A DNA stretch of 64,000 nt from Salvator merianae (taxonomy: Eukaryota; Chordata; Lepidosauria; Squamata; Teiidae). Positions 32,881 to 44,096 of the stretch are shown here, piece by piece. The DNA is taken from NCBI GenBank assembly GCA_003586115.2, contig QVOM02000034.1, positions 108,079,510-108,143,509 of the forward strand, written 5' to 3'. The notes under the pieces were generated by a model, which saw only the letters and a program-made list of their open reading frames with translations, ran no database searches and had not been told where the DNA came from. Both the position numbers and the translations under genes were made by a program. How positions within the stretch are numbered: position 1 is the stretch's first letter; each line of letters opens with the position of its first letter.

Positions 32881-33289
32881 CCTTCCCTGAAGACAAATGG
32901 AGTTGCTTCTTCTTTGGATGTTTTGCACAGCCCTGATAATTAAAAAAAGAAAAAGAGAGGAAGAGGAAGAGAAAAAGACAAAGAAAGAGAGAAAAGACAA
33001 ATCTTTCTTAATCCCATCAGTTTCTATACCTATAGCAACACAGCAACAATTTATAGCTAGCTTTTTAAACGATGGAAACAATCATCAGCTGACTCTTCAG
33101 GGTGACTAGCTGTAATTTCAAAACACCCCCCAAATCGATTTTTCTTCCTTTTCTTTCTCTTCAAAGTGCAAAATTGTTTCACAAACTGTGTATAAATTTT
33201 GGGAGAATTTCTTTTCTTCCTCTCTGTCTCCTCTCCACCTCCCCACCACCACCAAGTCAATTCTGTTTATTACCTTGAAAAGGGCACTA
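32881..33289. other. No recognised feature
   Basis: A/G-rich run at 32941-33000 and C/T-rich run at 33140-33240. No element recognised. Confidence 0.4.
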
Positions 33290-33640
33290 AATGCATTTAC
33301 GACTGACTAGGGGAATTATTCTCTTTGCTACAGTCTCTCAGATTAAGCTGTTGGCCTTTGCTACGATGTTAAGCAATGTCCTTCATGGTATTGCAATTCA
33401 CTTAAAAATAGATTATTGCCAAACTGCTTGTACAGATTGAAATTTTCACGACGTACTTCCTGCTGGCTTAACATTTTGTTGTGTCCTGTAGCTTGAATAT
33501 TTTGTAAGACACATTTGCCATGTGGCACCACTTCTTTCAAAAGATTAAAAACCTCAACAGTCCTGGGAGACTTGTGTCAGCATCTGATTTCACACGCAAG
33601 GTAATCTTTAAATATTAATATGGAGCAAGGTCGTGCTCCC
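33290..33640. other. Candidate conserved non-coding block
   Basis: Repeat-free and non-coding. Balanced composition with motif-like strings such as GCTACGATGTTAAGCAATG, TTCACGACGTACTTCC and GCCATGTGGCACC, CpG-containing words unusual for this neighbourhood. Conservation is an inference only. Confidence 0.25.
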
Positions 33641-34076
33641 TTTAACCCTCCAATTGCAGTTAGTAAATCATGATCTGGCAGTTTTTTTCTTATTTTTTTA
33701 TTAAAAGGGGGGGGGGCACCTAAGTCTTTGTTTAAGGCAAAAATCTAAATTCAAATGAAACACCATACCTTTTCCAAAAAGAGCAATTGGAGAATAATTC
33801 TTATAAAATGGAACATTACAATCTCATGTTAGAAAATGCCCTGTTAGCTAGTGCATACATAGAGAGTTCTATGTATGTGAGATAGTATATGCCAGTGACA
33901 GCTGATTCCATTTGTGGTGAACTACTGAACTGCTAGTGTTACTGTTTTTCTTTTTGAGGAAATACACTTTGGCTCCATCCAAATGAAGTCCTTTGCAGGG
34001 CCACGTGGAACTGACTTGCCCTTCAGCTATCCATCTTCAACTTGGTTGCATTACTTGCAGAGATGAGATCCCTGGT
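33641..34076. other. No recognised feature
   Basis: Contains a G run near 33709-33716. Nothing else interpretable. Confidence 0.4.
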
Positions 34077-34275
34077 TGGCAGCAACGGCCCATCACTTTA
34101 AGGGTGGGTGTTTGTAACCCACGGGAAGTGGGCAATCACTGTTCGTGGGGCCTCCAGGCTTCCATACTGTTGCAGCTGCAACAGTACTGAGGCCTGGAGG
34201 CCCCGCAAACAGCAACCACCCCCTTCCCGCTGGTTCTGAACACCTGCTCTTAAAGTGACGGGCAGCCGCTGCTGA
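34077..34275. mobile_element. About 200-bp palindromic fold-back element
   Basis: A single large inverted repeat centred at 34175/34176 (TGTTGCAGCTGCAACA). The left arm contains ATCACTTTAAGGGTGGGTG, AACCCACGGGAAGTGGGC and GGGGCCTCCAGGCTTCC. The reverse complement of the right arm is about 78% identical by eye, with almost no loop. The outer ends pair as GCAGCAACGGCCC / GGCAGCCGCTGCTG-type sequence. Related copies lie at 38208-38312 and 41234-41325. There is no coding capacity. A MITE or fold-back transposon is inferred. Confidence 0.75.
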
Positions 34276-34429
34276 CTGGATATGTCAGTCAGGGACCACA
34301 CACCTGGACAATGTGCAGGAGAATGTGTCGTGTGTGGAAACTGCCTTTCTTTGGTATGCAGCAATCTTAACCATTTCAAGGGCCCCTTTGAACTTGGTTG
34401 ATTCTAGGTCTACTCTCTTCTTTACATAC

Positions 34430-35350
34430 CCAATGTTTCAGTGTCAGTTTATTGATTAGTCTTTTGACCATATCAAAGTTACAAATAAAAACATATAATC
34501 ATAACATATAAGGGTTACACACCCCTTTGTCTTTCCAGTTTTCAACTTCTTTTCTTCACTTAGCACCTGCTCTCCATTTGCTGGTCTAGGTTTCCAATCT
34601 GCTTACTGATCTTGCTTTCCTGGTTTACTGATCTCGCATCCTAGTTCTTCAGTGATTATAATTGCTGTGCTGGTACATTGTCTCATCTGTTGTTGTAATG
34701 ATGTTGCCCTGATTTCTGCTACAGCTCTGTTCAAATAATTTAGTGCTCGTGAAGGTCCTTTAATTGCATCAAGTTTAAGCCCTGGCAAGCATTAGCAATC
34801 TTTTCAGCCATATATCCCATGATTTCCCCTGTCAGTACTTCAGCCTTTTGGTCACCTGGACCTCTTCTGCTTCTAGCCTTTGTGGCACAGCAGTCACTGG
34901 CCTTCCCTCAGGTAAACCTATACTTTATCTGCCACTGCTGCTACTAGTTCTGCAAAAGTCTTTCTTGGGCAATTTTTTTACATTTTCTGTCTCTTCAATG
35001 TGTATATTCTGCTGAATTTCTTCCAATTCTGCATCACTAAAGATTTTACTTCTTACAATACTTTAGGGTTGGTCTGCTAGTCTAAAACTAGATCATTTTC
35101 TTTCCATATTTGATACATCCTTTCAATAGTTTTGACTTGAAATCAAATGATTTCTCAGTTTTCAGCAAAGGAGTATTTTTAGCCATTTGGTTGTTCTTCC
35201 AATAGCTCTGCAGTTCCCAGCCCTGGCTGTCCAGTTGAAGGATCTATGTTCTGTAACGCCTTTGTTGACAAGTGCCCAGGTGCGTTAGGACTTAGCATGG
35301 CCCTTGTTGACCCCCACAATGACTGTTCTAGTAGAAAATTCATTTTTCTG
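34430..35350 (-). pseudogene. LINE ORF fragment, clade uncertain
   Basis: Minus-strand frames between 35350 and 34600 give, in order with frame shifts, SPNAPGHLSTKALQNIDPST, RSKIFSDAELEEIQQNI, RALNYLNRAVAEIR, LQQQMRQCTSTAIIITEELG and EISKPGKQ. The run 'F-D-A-E-L-E-E-I...RA..EI...TAIIITEELG' resembles the N-terminal region of R4-type or similar non-LTR retrotransposon ORFs found in reptiles and fish. The reverse transcriptase domain is missing. I am confident of a coding fossil, less so of the clade. A domesticated or other origin cannot be excluded. Confidence 0.45.
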
Positions 35351-35425
35351 GTTGGGAGTCAAACACTGAAATTTAGATACACTTTATTTTGATGAGGGTG
35401 CATAACCAAAATCAAAGCCCACTAT

Positions 35426-35741
35426 TGGAGATGTGCAAAAATTTGGTTCATGTTCAAACAGTCAATCTAACAGTTTGTGTTCACAAATGTTCACATCAAA
35501 CCAAGCATGCACTTGTTTGAATATTTGGAAATTTGAACCAAACCAGTCTCCTGCCCATGAACACGAACAATTTGATCAAACAGGTTCGTGGGTGCTGTGT
35601 TTTGCTCTTGAAAAGGGCTTTTGCAATGGGAAAAAAAAGTATTTTTTTGTTTGGAACAAGTTCAGAATCAAATGTGAAGAACCCTTTTGTTCAATTAACT
35701 GGTTGGCTGTTGAACTGAATTTTCGTCCGTGCACATTCCTA
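35426..35741 (+). mobile_element. hAT-type MITE (family 'A')
   Basis: The termini are TGGAGATGTGCA and TGCACATTCCTA. The flanks CCCACTAT and CCCTCTCT agree at 6 of 8. The interior is rich in TTTGGTTCATGTTCAAAC and GTTTGTGTTCACAAATG motifs, and the centre has CAATGGGAAAAAA as in the other copies. 316 bp, non-coding. Confidence 0.78.
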
Positions 35742-36439
35742 CCCTCTCTTAGTGTCAGAATAAATTATTGAAATAGAAAATAATGGGGTCCTCAACCTGG
35801 ACAAAAGAAAGAAATTAAAAAGGAATGTATCTAATAGTCACTCTGAATAAAACGAAGAAAGATAGGGAAGTCCTTTAAATACCTGAGAACTAGTTCATTA
35901 AACCAATTTTGCTTTAGAAGAACTAAACTGATTAAAAATAATTAACATGATTTTAAATACCCTGTTAAAATACAGTGCAAATTGTTATGCTCCCCAAGAT
36001 AACAATGCAGGCTCTCTCCAAGCAAACCAGAGAATCCAACAACATACCAAGAAGCAAAAAGGATTATTTAGCAAGTTGTGCAATGAGTTTTGTAGTCTTA
36101 ATAAAGAAGGGAAGAAGAGTAAGATATAGAAAAGTGCTGTCTAAAGTTTCAGTCAATATTTGCCTCATGGGTTAATAAATTGTGATTCTGACCTTAAGCA
36201 AAAGTCAATATCTCCCAGTTAATATATATATGCACCCTCTACACCTTTTGTATTTGCCCAGGTTCATCATATAATGAGTCAACAGTTTTCAGCCACAACT
36301 TCACCTTAATTGCCAATATCTAGACAGAAGAATTGTAGAAGCAACTAAAATGGCTGTAAACTAGATATGTGGTGTGTTATACTTTCCCCCTACTTTAAGT
36401 GAACCTTAAGATCATTAATGAGATACACTTTTTTAAAAA
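35742..36439. other. No recognised feature
   Basis: A/T-rich DNA. Short lysine-rich frames at 35947-36175 have no family signature. Confidence 0.4.
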
Positions 36440-36525
36440 ACAACTACTTATTAGATTTGTATCCTGCAATTCCTCCCTAAAATTGCTCAAGACAGTGAAT
36501 AATTCAAAACAATTAAAAGCAGAAT
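36440..36525 (-). repeat. SINE/LINE tail-like fragment, reverse
   Basis: ACTTATTAGATTTGTATCCT, GCAATTCCTCCCTAAAATTG and CTCAAGACAGTGAATAATTC is the decayed reverse tail type. Confidence 0.4.
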
Positions 36526-36763
36526 TTCAATGCAACACAAGTCTAAAAATGAGAACACTTAACCCATAAATAGAAGAGGCATGAAAGAGTCACACAAAGT
36601 TTCCCATCACTGCCTTCCCAACTTCATAAGTCCTAATTTTTGAGTCATCCCTAGAATTATAGCATTGACTGCTGCTGTCCTATCATCTAAAAAAGAAAAT
36701 GAAAGATGAAAAGGTTTTCCAGTCTTTATTGTCAATGGAGGTATATTGTTAATGATGAAAAAA

Positions 36764-37223
36764 TAGGGCTGGACTCTCCCTTCCACACTTCTGGCTGCAT
36801 TGGACATTCCATCTGCACTGGATGGACCATAGCCCAATCTAGGCAGGCAAAATGGCTGCCTAGACTGAGATACCAATAGGCCTGTTTTAACAGGTCTACT
36901 GGCAGTCCTAGGCCCTCTGGAATGGAAAAGGGAGGTGTGTGGAAGGGCACATGGCACCCTGTTCCCATTTAGTAACAGGATCCATTTCAGTGGCACACCA
37001 AATTACACTACCAAAATGGCTTCCCCTAGGGCTCTGAGGTTAGGAACTTTCATTCCTAGCCAACAGAGAACCCAGAAGTTGGGTCCAAAGATCACTCTAT
37101 CTTTGGAGTCAGATAGACTTGTTCATGTTCTGGAACAGTAGGACTGTTCCCACCACTGGAATCACTTCAGCTTGGCCTGGTCCTGCTGGGGAGGGCCAGC
37201 CAGGTAAATGCAGAAATGGCCTG
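36764..37223 (+). mobile_element. Fold-back DNA transposon (family 'C'), full length
   Basis: Starts TAGGGCTGGACTCTCCC and ends GGTAAATGCAGAAATGGCC. Length about 460 bp, like 5895-6361, with which it is co-linear (CCAAAATGGCTTCCCCTAGG, TAGGAACTTTCATTCCTAGC, CAGCTTGGCCTGGTCC). The central dyad is ACCAATAGGCCTG / CAGGTCTACTGG. It is non-coding. Confidence 0.7.
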
Positions 37224-37595
37224 AGTAAATTTTAGGGTTCTCTGTGCATATATGTTTAGACTTTAAGTGCATGTCTGTACCATGAGCAGCAGTGTCTGGA
37301 GGACTAGAGGCCATTTCACTTCACCTTTGGAATGGATATCTGTTGCCAGTTGCACATTGTTGAGTTTATTAGCAGATTTGTGGCTTCCTTGGCTGGGGCA
37401 GAAGGAACAGTGAGAACAGATTTCCTACATATAAACCTTATGGAACATAGCAGATTCTAGTAACAGTTTGGGTACATGGAATTTGAACTATTACAGATGG
37501 GTAGGATCTGAAAATACCCGAAACAGTCTTTCACACAGGAAAAGGTATAATGAAGAAAAGATCTTGATAGGTTGGGCACTTGAGTCCACCACCAT
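37224..37595. other. No recognised feature
   Basis: Single-copy-looking DNA between two transposons. Confidence 0.4.
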
Positions 37596-38099
37596 CAGGC
37601 TGTTTCCATATTTGCCAGTAGACTGGACCAGAAAGAGGTCTATGGACCTCCCTTCCACACACTGCTATGGTTTAAGGGAGGCTCCTCCCCTCCCAATATG
37701 CTCTGTCTGCACAGGTCGAGAGCACAGACTGGACGAGAATGCCCCAAATGGAATCCTGAGCTGGTCTACCGGTAGACCTTTTTTTTAAGGTCTACTGGTG
37801 TACTAGGGGGTAGTATTCTGGACCATGAAGGAGTGCATTCTTCCGTGATCCAGTATACCATGGGGAACCCATTTTGGTGGTGCCACAAGATACACTGCTG
37901 AAATGCCCTCCCTGGGGAACCCCAAAGTCTAGGAACTTTTGGGCTGCTGAGACTCAGCTACACTTCATCCAATGCAGACAAAGCATGCTAGCAGGGGGCA
38001 TGGTCCCTCTGTTCTGCGCCAGAGTGTGGAAAAGAGAGGCCCAGAAGGGGTCAAGGCCTCACACTACACCAGTTTACCAGTACTTGTGGAAAGGCCCTC
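37596..38099. mobile_element. Fold-back DNA transposon (family 'C'), long form
   Basis: The left end CAGGCTGTTTCCATATTTG and right end TACTTGTGGAAAGGCCCTC are inverted. The centre holds the perfect palindrome GGTCTACCGGTAGACC near 37763-37778, followed by AAGGTCTACTGGTG. It shares CCCATTTTGGTGGTG and CTCCCTGGGGAACCCC blocks with 42838-43344. About 504 bp, non-coding. Confidence 0.65.
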
Positions 38100-38207
38100 G
38101 GATCTGTAACAACCCAAGTGAAACATACTGTAGAGATCAATAACAATGCTGATAGTTTGAAATAGGTTTGGCTTATTCTACACCAGGCTATATAATTCTC
38201 AGGGAAT

Positions 38208-38312
38208 CAGTGGCAGCCCGTGGCTTTAAGGACGGGTGTTCATAACCCACAGAAAGTGTGTGCTCATTGTTTGCAGGTTACGAACACCCGCCCTTAAAGC
38301 CGCTGGCCAGCA
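38208..38312. mobile_element. Palindromic fold-back element, short copy
   Basis: GGCTTTAAGGACGGGTGTTC, ATAACC on the left is the near-exact complement of GGTTACGAACACCCGCCC, TTAAAGCC on the right, with a central ~40-bp loop. It is a shortened relative of 34077-34275. Confidence 0.75.
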
Positions 38313-39103
38313 CTGCATGGAATGCTCAAAATTCCATGAATTTGCATAAATTATGGTTTGCTATTATTATTTAACTTGCTGAACTTCATGAGACTATTTC
38401 CATTGCTCTGTATGCCTTTGGCTCCCAGCTTTTAGCTAGAGAGCCACATTTTTTGTTTAAGCAATTGCTGGGTGATATCACTTTGGCTATATTTAAAATT
38501 AATGAAGAGGCAGTAGCATAGAATTGGGAACAAGGGAAAAAGAGGTTCCAGGTGGTTTGCTGCCTACACATTTTAAGTTGAAATATATATTTGGGGATGG
38601 GGAAATCAATGTCTTGACAAATCATTAACCAAGAATTAAAACTCCTAAAGCAAACAATGCAGTTCCAGAGGAAATGATTTGTACAGTGTATTTAACTCCA
38701 TAGAGAAGTGCAGGAGGGTGCAGGAGAAAATGAGTTTAAAATATTTCTTGTAGAGATACATATCTAAATGTAAACCTCATGTTGCCCCCTAAATACAGCT
38801 TTTAGAGTTGTAATATGTCAGGAAGCCAGTCTAAATACTGTTTTGAAAAAGAGTAAAGAATTTTCTTTAAATATCTTCATTTGCTCCATGAACTGTGAGA
38901 CAACTCAAAACTTCAGAAACAGTATGTCATGTAGTTATTTTCATCTCAAGGGACACACATAAGGAAACTTTTTTTTTTCAAGCAATTGGAAAGAAGTATT
39001 GGAATTCATCTGGTTCAACTGCTTGCTCCATGCAGGATCTTGTAATTATGACATATTTTCAAGAAGAACAGCTTACTAATTCTTGACATAGTCAATATTA
39101 TTG
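38313..39103. other. No recognised feature
   Basis: A/T-rich. Single-copy-looking. Confidence 0.4.
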
Positions 39104-39240
39104 TCTAAAGCCACTTCTGCACTTGCAGGGGCTGAACCGCTTCAGCTGGAACCACTCCGACCGGGACAGATTCCATGCCGCAGCAATCCAGCTATCCCAG
39201 AACAAGACTATCTGCATTTGGACTGCCTGTTCATAGTCCT
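39104..39240. mobile_element. Family 'C' end fragment
   Basis: AAAGCCACTTCTGCACTTGC, then GGGGCTGAACCGCTTCAGCT, is the reversed terminal block (cf. 10560-10697: CAGCAATCCAGC). Only about 135 bp are recognisable. Confidence 0.45.
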
Positions 39241-41188
39241 AAAACAGGATAAAAATACACCCCAAAGTTTAGTCAGGTATGGTCTTCCATCTCTGGATCC
39301 ACCCTCCACCCTGCCTGCTGGCATCTTGCCACCTAGATCACAACCAGACTTGAAATGTCCCTGTTGTTGCTCTGTGTTCCTCCCTGCTCAATCAATTAAC
39401 ACCTTGGGCAAGGCAGGTCTATCGAAGAATTGAACTTTGCTACTTTAACTTGTTACCGAGCTGTGGTTTGCCTGAGCTCTGCAACTCTTGTCATTCTTCT
39501 GGATACTTTAGTGGACTTGGAGTCTCCTCCCAGCAGAGACCTCATTCCTGGAAGTCACACCATAGCAGAGGATGAAACTCCTGCATGATTCTTTAGTTAT
39601 CTGGAGTCCCTTGTTAGCAGTTAGAACAGGTTTAGTTCTGGTCCCTCCTCTTTCAGCCTCTTTCCCAGTCCACCTGTCAAAATCATCCTTACTTGAACTC
39701 ATATTAATAAGGTCAATGCCGCTATAGCCTTGCAGAGTCTTTTTGCCTTAGTGCACATGCAATGGAAGTCCTCACTGTTGCATCTTTTCCTACTGTATTG
39801 CTTGCCTTTTGACACTGACAATCAGCTGGTGGCTGTCAGATTTGACAGTTCCCATGTTTTTATGTGTTTTTAAGCCTCTTTGGCTGAATTTTAATAAAGT
39901 TTGTTTTTAAAGAATCTTTGCTTTGGAAGCTTCTTCTTGCCTTTCGTCTGTTGTTTTGGTTGCATATCTGTTAATTCTTTGTTTTTAAAACCTATAGCCT
40001 GCAAGGTCCTGCTCTTAGAGGGTGTCTGGGAGAGCTTTTCCACCCAACCAGTATGTCCCAGTGCACAGCTGTCCTTGATACAACCTAAAGGTAAATTGAA
40101 ACAAACTGCTCTAATGGTACTCCTGCAGCAGAACTCAACTCTTTGCTTACCTGAGGATTTCTAAGGGGCTGAAGATGTGACTTGAGAGTTACAACTATGG
40201 CTCAGATTGTATGTGAGGAACAAGAACTGTGGCACACTTCCAGCCACAATTACAGTTGTATCCACACAACTCTGGAGAGACTTTCATTGCTACAGATGAC
40301 AGTTCAGCTCACAGCAGCAATCCTCTCACTGACATAGGGCCACAAGGAGGCTTGGTTGTCCCCTAGGGAGGAGTCTGTGTTAAATCTGAAATAGCTTTCC
40401 AATATCCTGCTTCTTTGCAAGGTCTTTCCAATAACCATAGTTCCGATCTATGAAACAAAAAATATTAATACAGTTCCATCCTGGGTGTGATTGCTAGGGA
40501 CATTTTGGAAACATCCATTTTGCAAAGTTCACCCTTGCCTCAAAATGCATGACTTGGACAAGGAACAGAGTGTGGCAAGGTAGAGCACACCAATACCCAT
40601 CCACATTACAGTACAGCAACCCCTACTGGCCTACTGATGAAAGTTCTCCTGCTTCAAAGTTGTAGGACAGGAGGAGTACCACAGGGCACCTGGAAATAGC
40701 CCTGGAAGAAAACCATTTACAGAGCTTGGGAAAAGGTCCCTGGGCCCTGCAGCACCAAGTGGCACACACTAGCCACTGCTTCCTGCTTGTAGCTGCAACA
40801 GAACCCAGACTGGGAAGTTTTCTTAAAGTGGTCTCCCTCTGGAATATTCCTGGGTGTGATTTTTGCACATGGGAGCAGTCCAGGTAAAAGACCTGGGAGG
40901 CCATCACATTCCCTAAGAGGCTGTGAGTCCCAAGGAAAGCACTGGTATGCAGATTAAGTGTTCTGAGCATACAGAAAGAACTGAGGATGTTGCTTTTGAC
41001 ACCCTTGTGAACCTTTTATCTTTCCCTCTCCAGCTAAAGATGCCCATCTCTTTTCACCTGTTCCTCGTGGGCTTACTTGGTTAACCCATGACCATCTCAG
41101 TGGAGACCAGGTCTTAGAAACTATGGTGAGGACAATTATATTCTTGCTATTCTACTATACATACCTCAGATTTTATATCTATCTGTCC

Positions 41189-41190
<2 letters not shown>
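39241..41190. other. Long unannotated stretch
   Basis: About 2 kb without clear elements. A frame of 115 codons at 40623-40970 (-) and one of 110 at 39101-39433 (+) lack family motifs. Between 40560 and 40960, GGAATATTCCTGGGTGTG and the GTGGCACAC dyad hint at an unknown transposon. Confidence 0.35.

Positions 41191-41233
<43 letters not shown>
41191..41233 (+). repeat. (ATCT)n microsatellite
   Basis: About 11 units. It abuts the half-palindrome at 41234. Confidence 0.97.
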
Positions 41234-41325
41234 AAGCCGGCTGGCGACTTTAAACCTTGGTGTTCGCACCCTACATGAAGCGCGCCATGGCTTTTGGTGG
41301 GGCCTCTGGGCCTCTGTGCTGCTGA
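41234..41325. mobile_element. Half copy of the palindromic fold-back family
   Basis: AGCCGGCTGGCGACTTTAAA, TTGGTGTTCGCACCC, TGGTGGGGCCTCTGGG follows the left arm of 34077-34275 in order. The right arm is missing and a microsatellite sits at the left edge. Confidence 0.5.
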
Positions 41326-42837
41326 ATATGTTAAAGGACAAAAGGTGCCATTTCTAAACAACAATTGGCCATTGCTAGATTTTTCATTAAGCTATATGAT
41401 AAGAAATATGCATGTAGCAACATGTACAAGGTTGCAAATCTTACACAACAGGCAAGGAGAGAAGCAGAAAGCTCCAGGAAAACTCTTAAATACTGATCCA
41501 ACTCTGAATTGAGCTGAAGAGAGTTTGCCCATCTCTATTTTAAAAATCAAAAGAGAATGAAAGAAAAACTCCACCCCCACCCCCATATGTCTTGTTGAAT
41601 GTCTAGAAAGAAATATAGTATATTGTATTTCAGGCTAAAGGTATTTTTACAGTGGAGCTATTTAACAGCATCACGGTCACAAGATATGAAGCTGTCCAAA
41701 TCTTCTGGAAGAAGAGAAAGAAGCCCAGAAAAGAAAAAGAAAAAATAACTTGTCTCAGTTAACTAAATGTCATAAACAACTCTGCCATCACAGCCATGTC
41801 AACATAAAGTCTTAAAACCCATCCTACTTTTATCATCACTACCAAAGGAAAAATGCTTATAATAGTAATATATATTGATTTCTGCTTTGTGATCAATAGC
41901 AAGATTTACTGCCCTACTTTCCAGTCAATTTTTAACCTCTTTGGGCCATCAGATCTTAATATTGATTCCAGCAGGAGCCAATAACTGCTTATTACTTACC
42001 TCCATGTTTAGACACCTGCCACAAATTCACAGGCATATTGTTGGCTCCACTAGACAAGCAGGAGTGGATAGCTCCAATCAGTTCACCTTCAGTGCAAAGT
42101 AAAAGTTATGTTTCTTACATAAACACATCCGATGGGCCCTACTAAAACCGAGCTGGGGTAGGAGGATGGAATACATAGCAGAATAGCTTGTATAATGCTC
42201 TGACTGGGGCCCCAACTGGGTTTGATTCTGCTACTTCCAACAGGCTGAACAGCTAAGATTTAGGTCCTTACTCACCAATTTCTAGAAATTTACAAGTATG
42301 GTTGTTACCGGCAACATGTTAAGTCTGAGTTTTATATGCTGTTACTTAAAATGCATCCTCTTGATTTTAAAAAAGGAAACCCCCAATCATATCCGAATAT
42401 AACATGATGCACATTGAAGGGGAAAAAGAAATCCTAACTGCACACATGAAATTTGAACTGGGCTGGCTCTGACCATAAAAGGCTGTGCTGGTAGACAGTT
42501 CAATGAAAGAATCAGCTCAGTGTTCATCAGCTATTACAGAAGCCAATAAACTACATTACGAATAATAGGAAACGGCACTTAAAATAAACCTATCAATACC
42601 GTATTATCATAATCATATCCAAACTGATGATGGAATTAAACTTGGAATACTATATTCAGCGTCAGCCACCACATATCATAAAATGTTTGGGATTTTGTAA
42701 TTTAAATAAGAGATGAGCAGCAGGACACATGACATATATAAAATCACATGCTATGTGGAAAATGAGGATAGGAAAAGATGGTTTCCGCCCTTTCCCAAAA
42801 TACTAGAATCAGGGGTCATTTCATGAAGATGAATCAC
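41326..42837. other. Unannotated, single-copy-looking
   Basis: No element ends. 41800-42060 has balanced, repeat-free sequence (GATCAATAGCAAGATTTACTG in pieces, CCAGCAGGAGCCAATAAC) and might be conserved. This is inference only. Confidence 0.35.
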
Positions 42838-43344
42838 AGGACCTTTTTGCACTTCCCTTAGTGGGCTGGGCTGGTAGGACCAGAACAGCCTGAATCTATT
42901 CCAGTGGCAGGAACAGCTCCAAAGTACTGGGATAAGCCTTCTGTATTTAGAAGCCACTTGCAGGCTCACTAAGCACTAGGAACTAAAGTTCCTAGCCTCA
43001 GTTCCCCCTGGGAACACATTTTGACAGCACAATTTGATGCACCACCAAAATGCTTCCACTGTAAGAGTGGAACAGGGAGGCATGTGCCCTTCCATATGTC
43101 CCCATGGGTCAGTCTCACCAACCCTGGAATACCAGTAGATCTGAAAAAACAGATTTACTGGTGTTCCAGTATAGACAACCATTGTGACTACCTATACCAG
43201 GCCTCTCTCTATCCTAATGCTGAGGGATTGGCTCAGGGAAGAGGTGGAGCCTCTCTCTTCCATTCTGACATGCAGAAGAGAGGGGCCTGAAGGCTACTGG
43301 ATGCTACTGAAGACTGGACTACAGGTAAAGGCGGAAAAGCCGTG
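42838..43344. mobile_element. Fold-back DNA transposon (family 'C'), long form
   Basis: The left end CAGGACCTTTTTGCACTTCC and right end GGTAAAGGCGGAAAAGCCG are inverted. The central stem ATACCAGTAGATCTG / CAGATTTACTGGTGT (43130-43160) pairs around AAAAAA. It shares CCACCAAAATGCTTCC and GTTCCCCCTGGGAAC with other members. About 507 bp, non-coding. Confidence 0.65.
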
Positions 43345-44096
43345 AAAGGATCAGAGGAAACTAAAGGGAATAGTTCTTCACATAGTGCATAGTTAAACTA
43401 TGGCTTTTGCTACTATGGAGCCACCAACTTGGATAGCTCCAACAAACATTCATAGCAGACAAGACTATGAGGAAGCATCCACATTCTGCACGTTAACATG
43501 AACCACAGAGCTCACTGCCTGCCCTGAATCAAGTGATTCAAGCCAAGTGGTGGGCATCCTGGCAGCGGCCACCTGAATGATGGCTGCCAGCTGCCAGATG
43601 GAGATATTTTTACAGCATAGCCAGAAACAGCACATTCCTGAGGCTATTTCTGGAGCCCAGTGGAAGGGCTCCAGGCTTCGTACACTGCTTGGGCCAGTCT
43701 ATCTATCTCTATGGAAGACAGCTGGGAATGTTTGGGAGATGGTCTAAAGGGTCTCCTCTTGGAGGAGTCTCTAGTGCAGTTTTAGCACTGAAAACCACTC
43801 CCAAGTTTGGCCCTATAGCTTGAGTATTCCTGGGAGGTATGCCTTCCTGGGGACTGCTCCAGCATGTGGGTCCAGTATTTCCCTGTGGCAGTTAGCATGG
43901 TTCCAGGGACCATGAAGAAGTCGCCTTCATGTCTGTTGGTCAGTGACAAATAGCTCTAACAGTTGAGGGACAGAATGGTGGTCCACTGTTCTCCTTTGAT
44001 CCTTGTACTGTGCAGCTAAACAACCTTTGATCCAATATGTAAATAATAACTTCCATACTGTCAAAGGCTGGTTTGCCATGTATTAGAGAGAATCAA
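43345..44096. other. No recognised feature
   Basis: GAGCCCAGTGGAAGGGCTCC near 43652 is a short dyad. No complete element recognised. Confidence 0.35.

Noticed and set aside
36607..36996. 129-codon minus-strand frame
   Set aside because: Most of it overlaps the left half of a family C transposon that is non-coding in its other copies.
42120..42260. Possible tRNA-like promoter boxes of a SINE (GGGTTTGATTCTGC)
   Set aside because: Only a weak B-box-like word. No A box at the proper distance and no cloverleaf.
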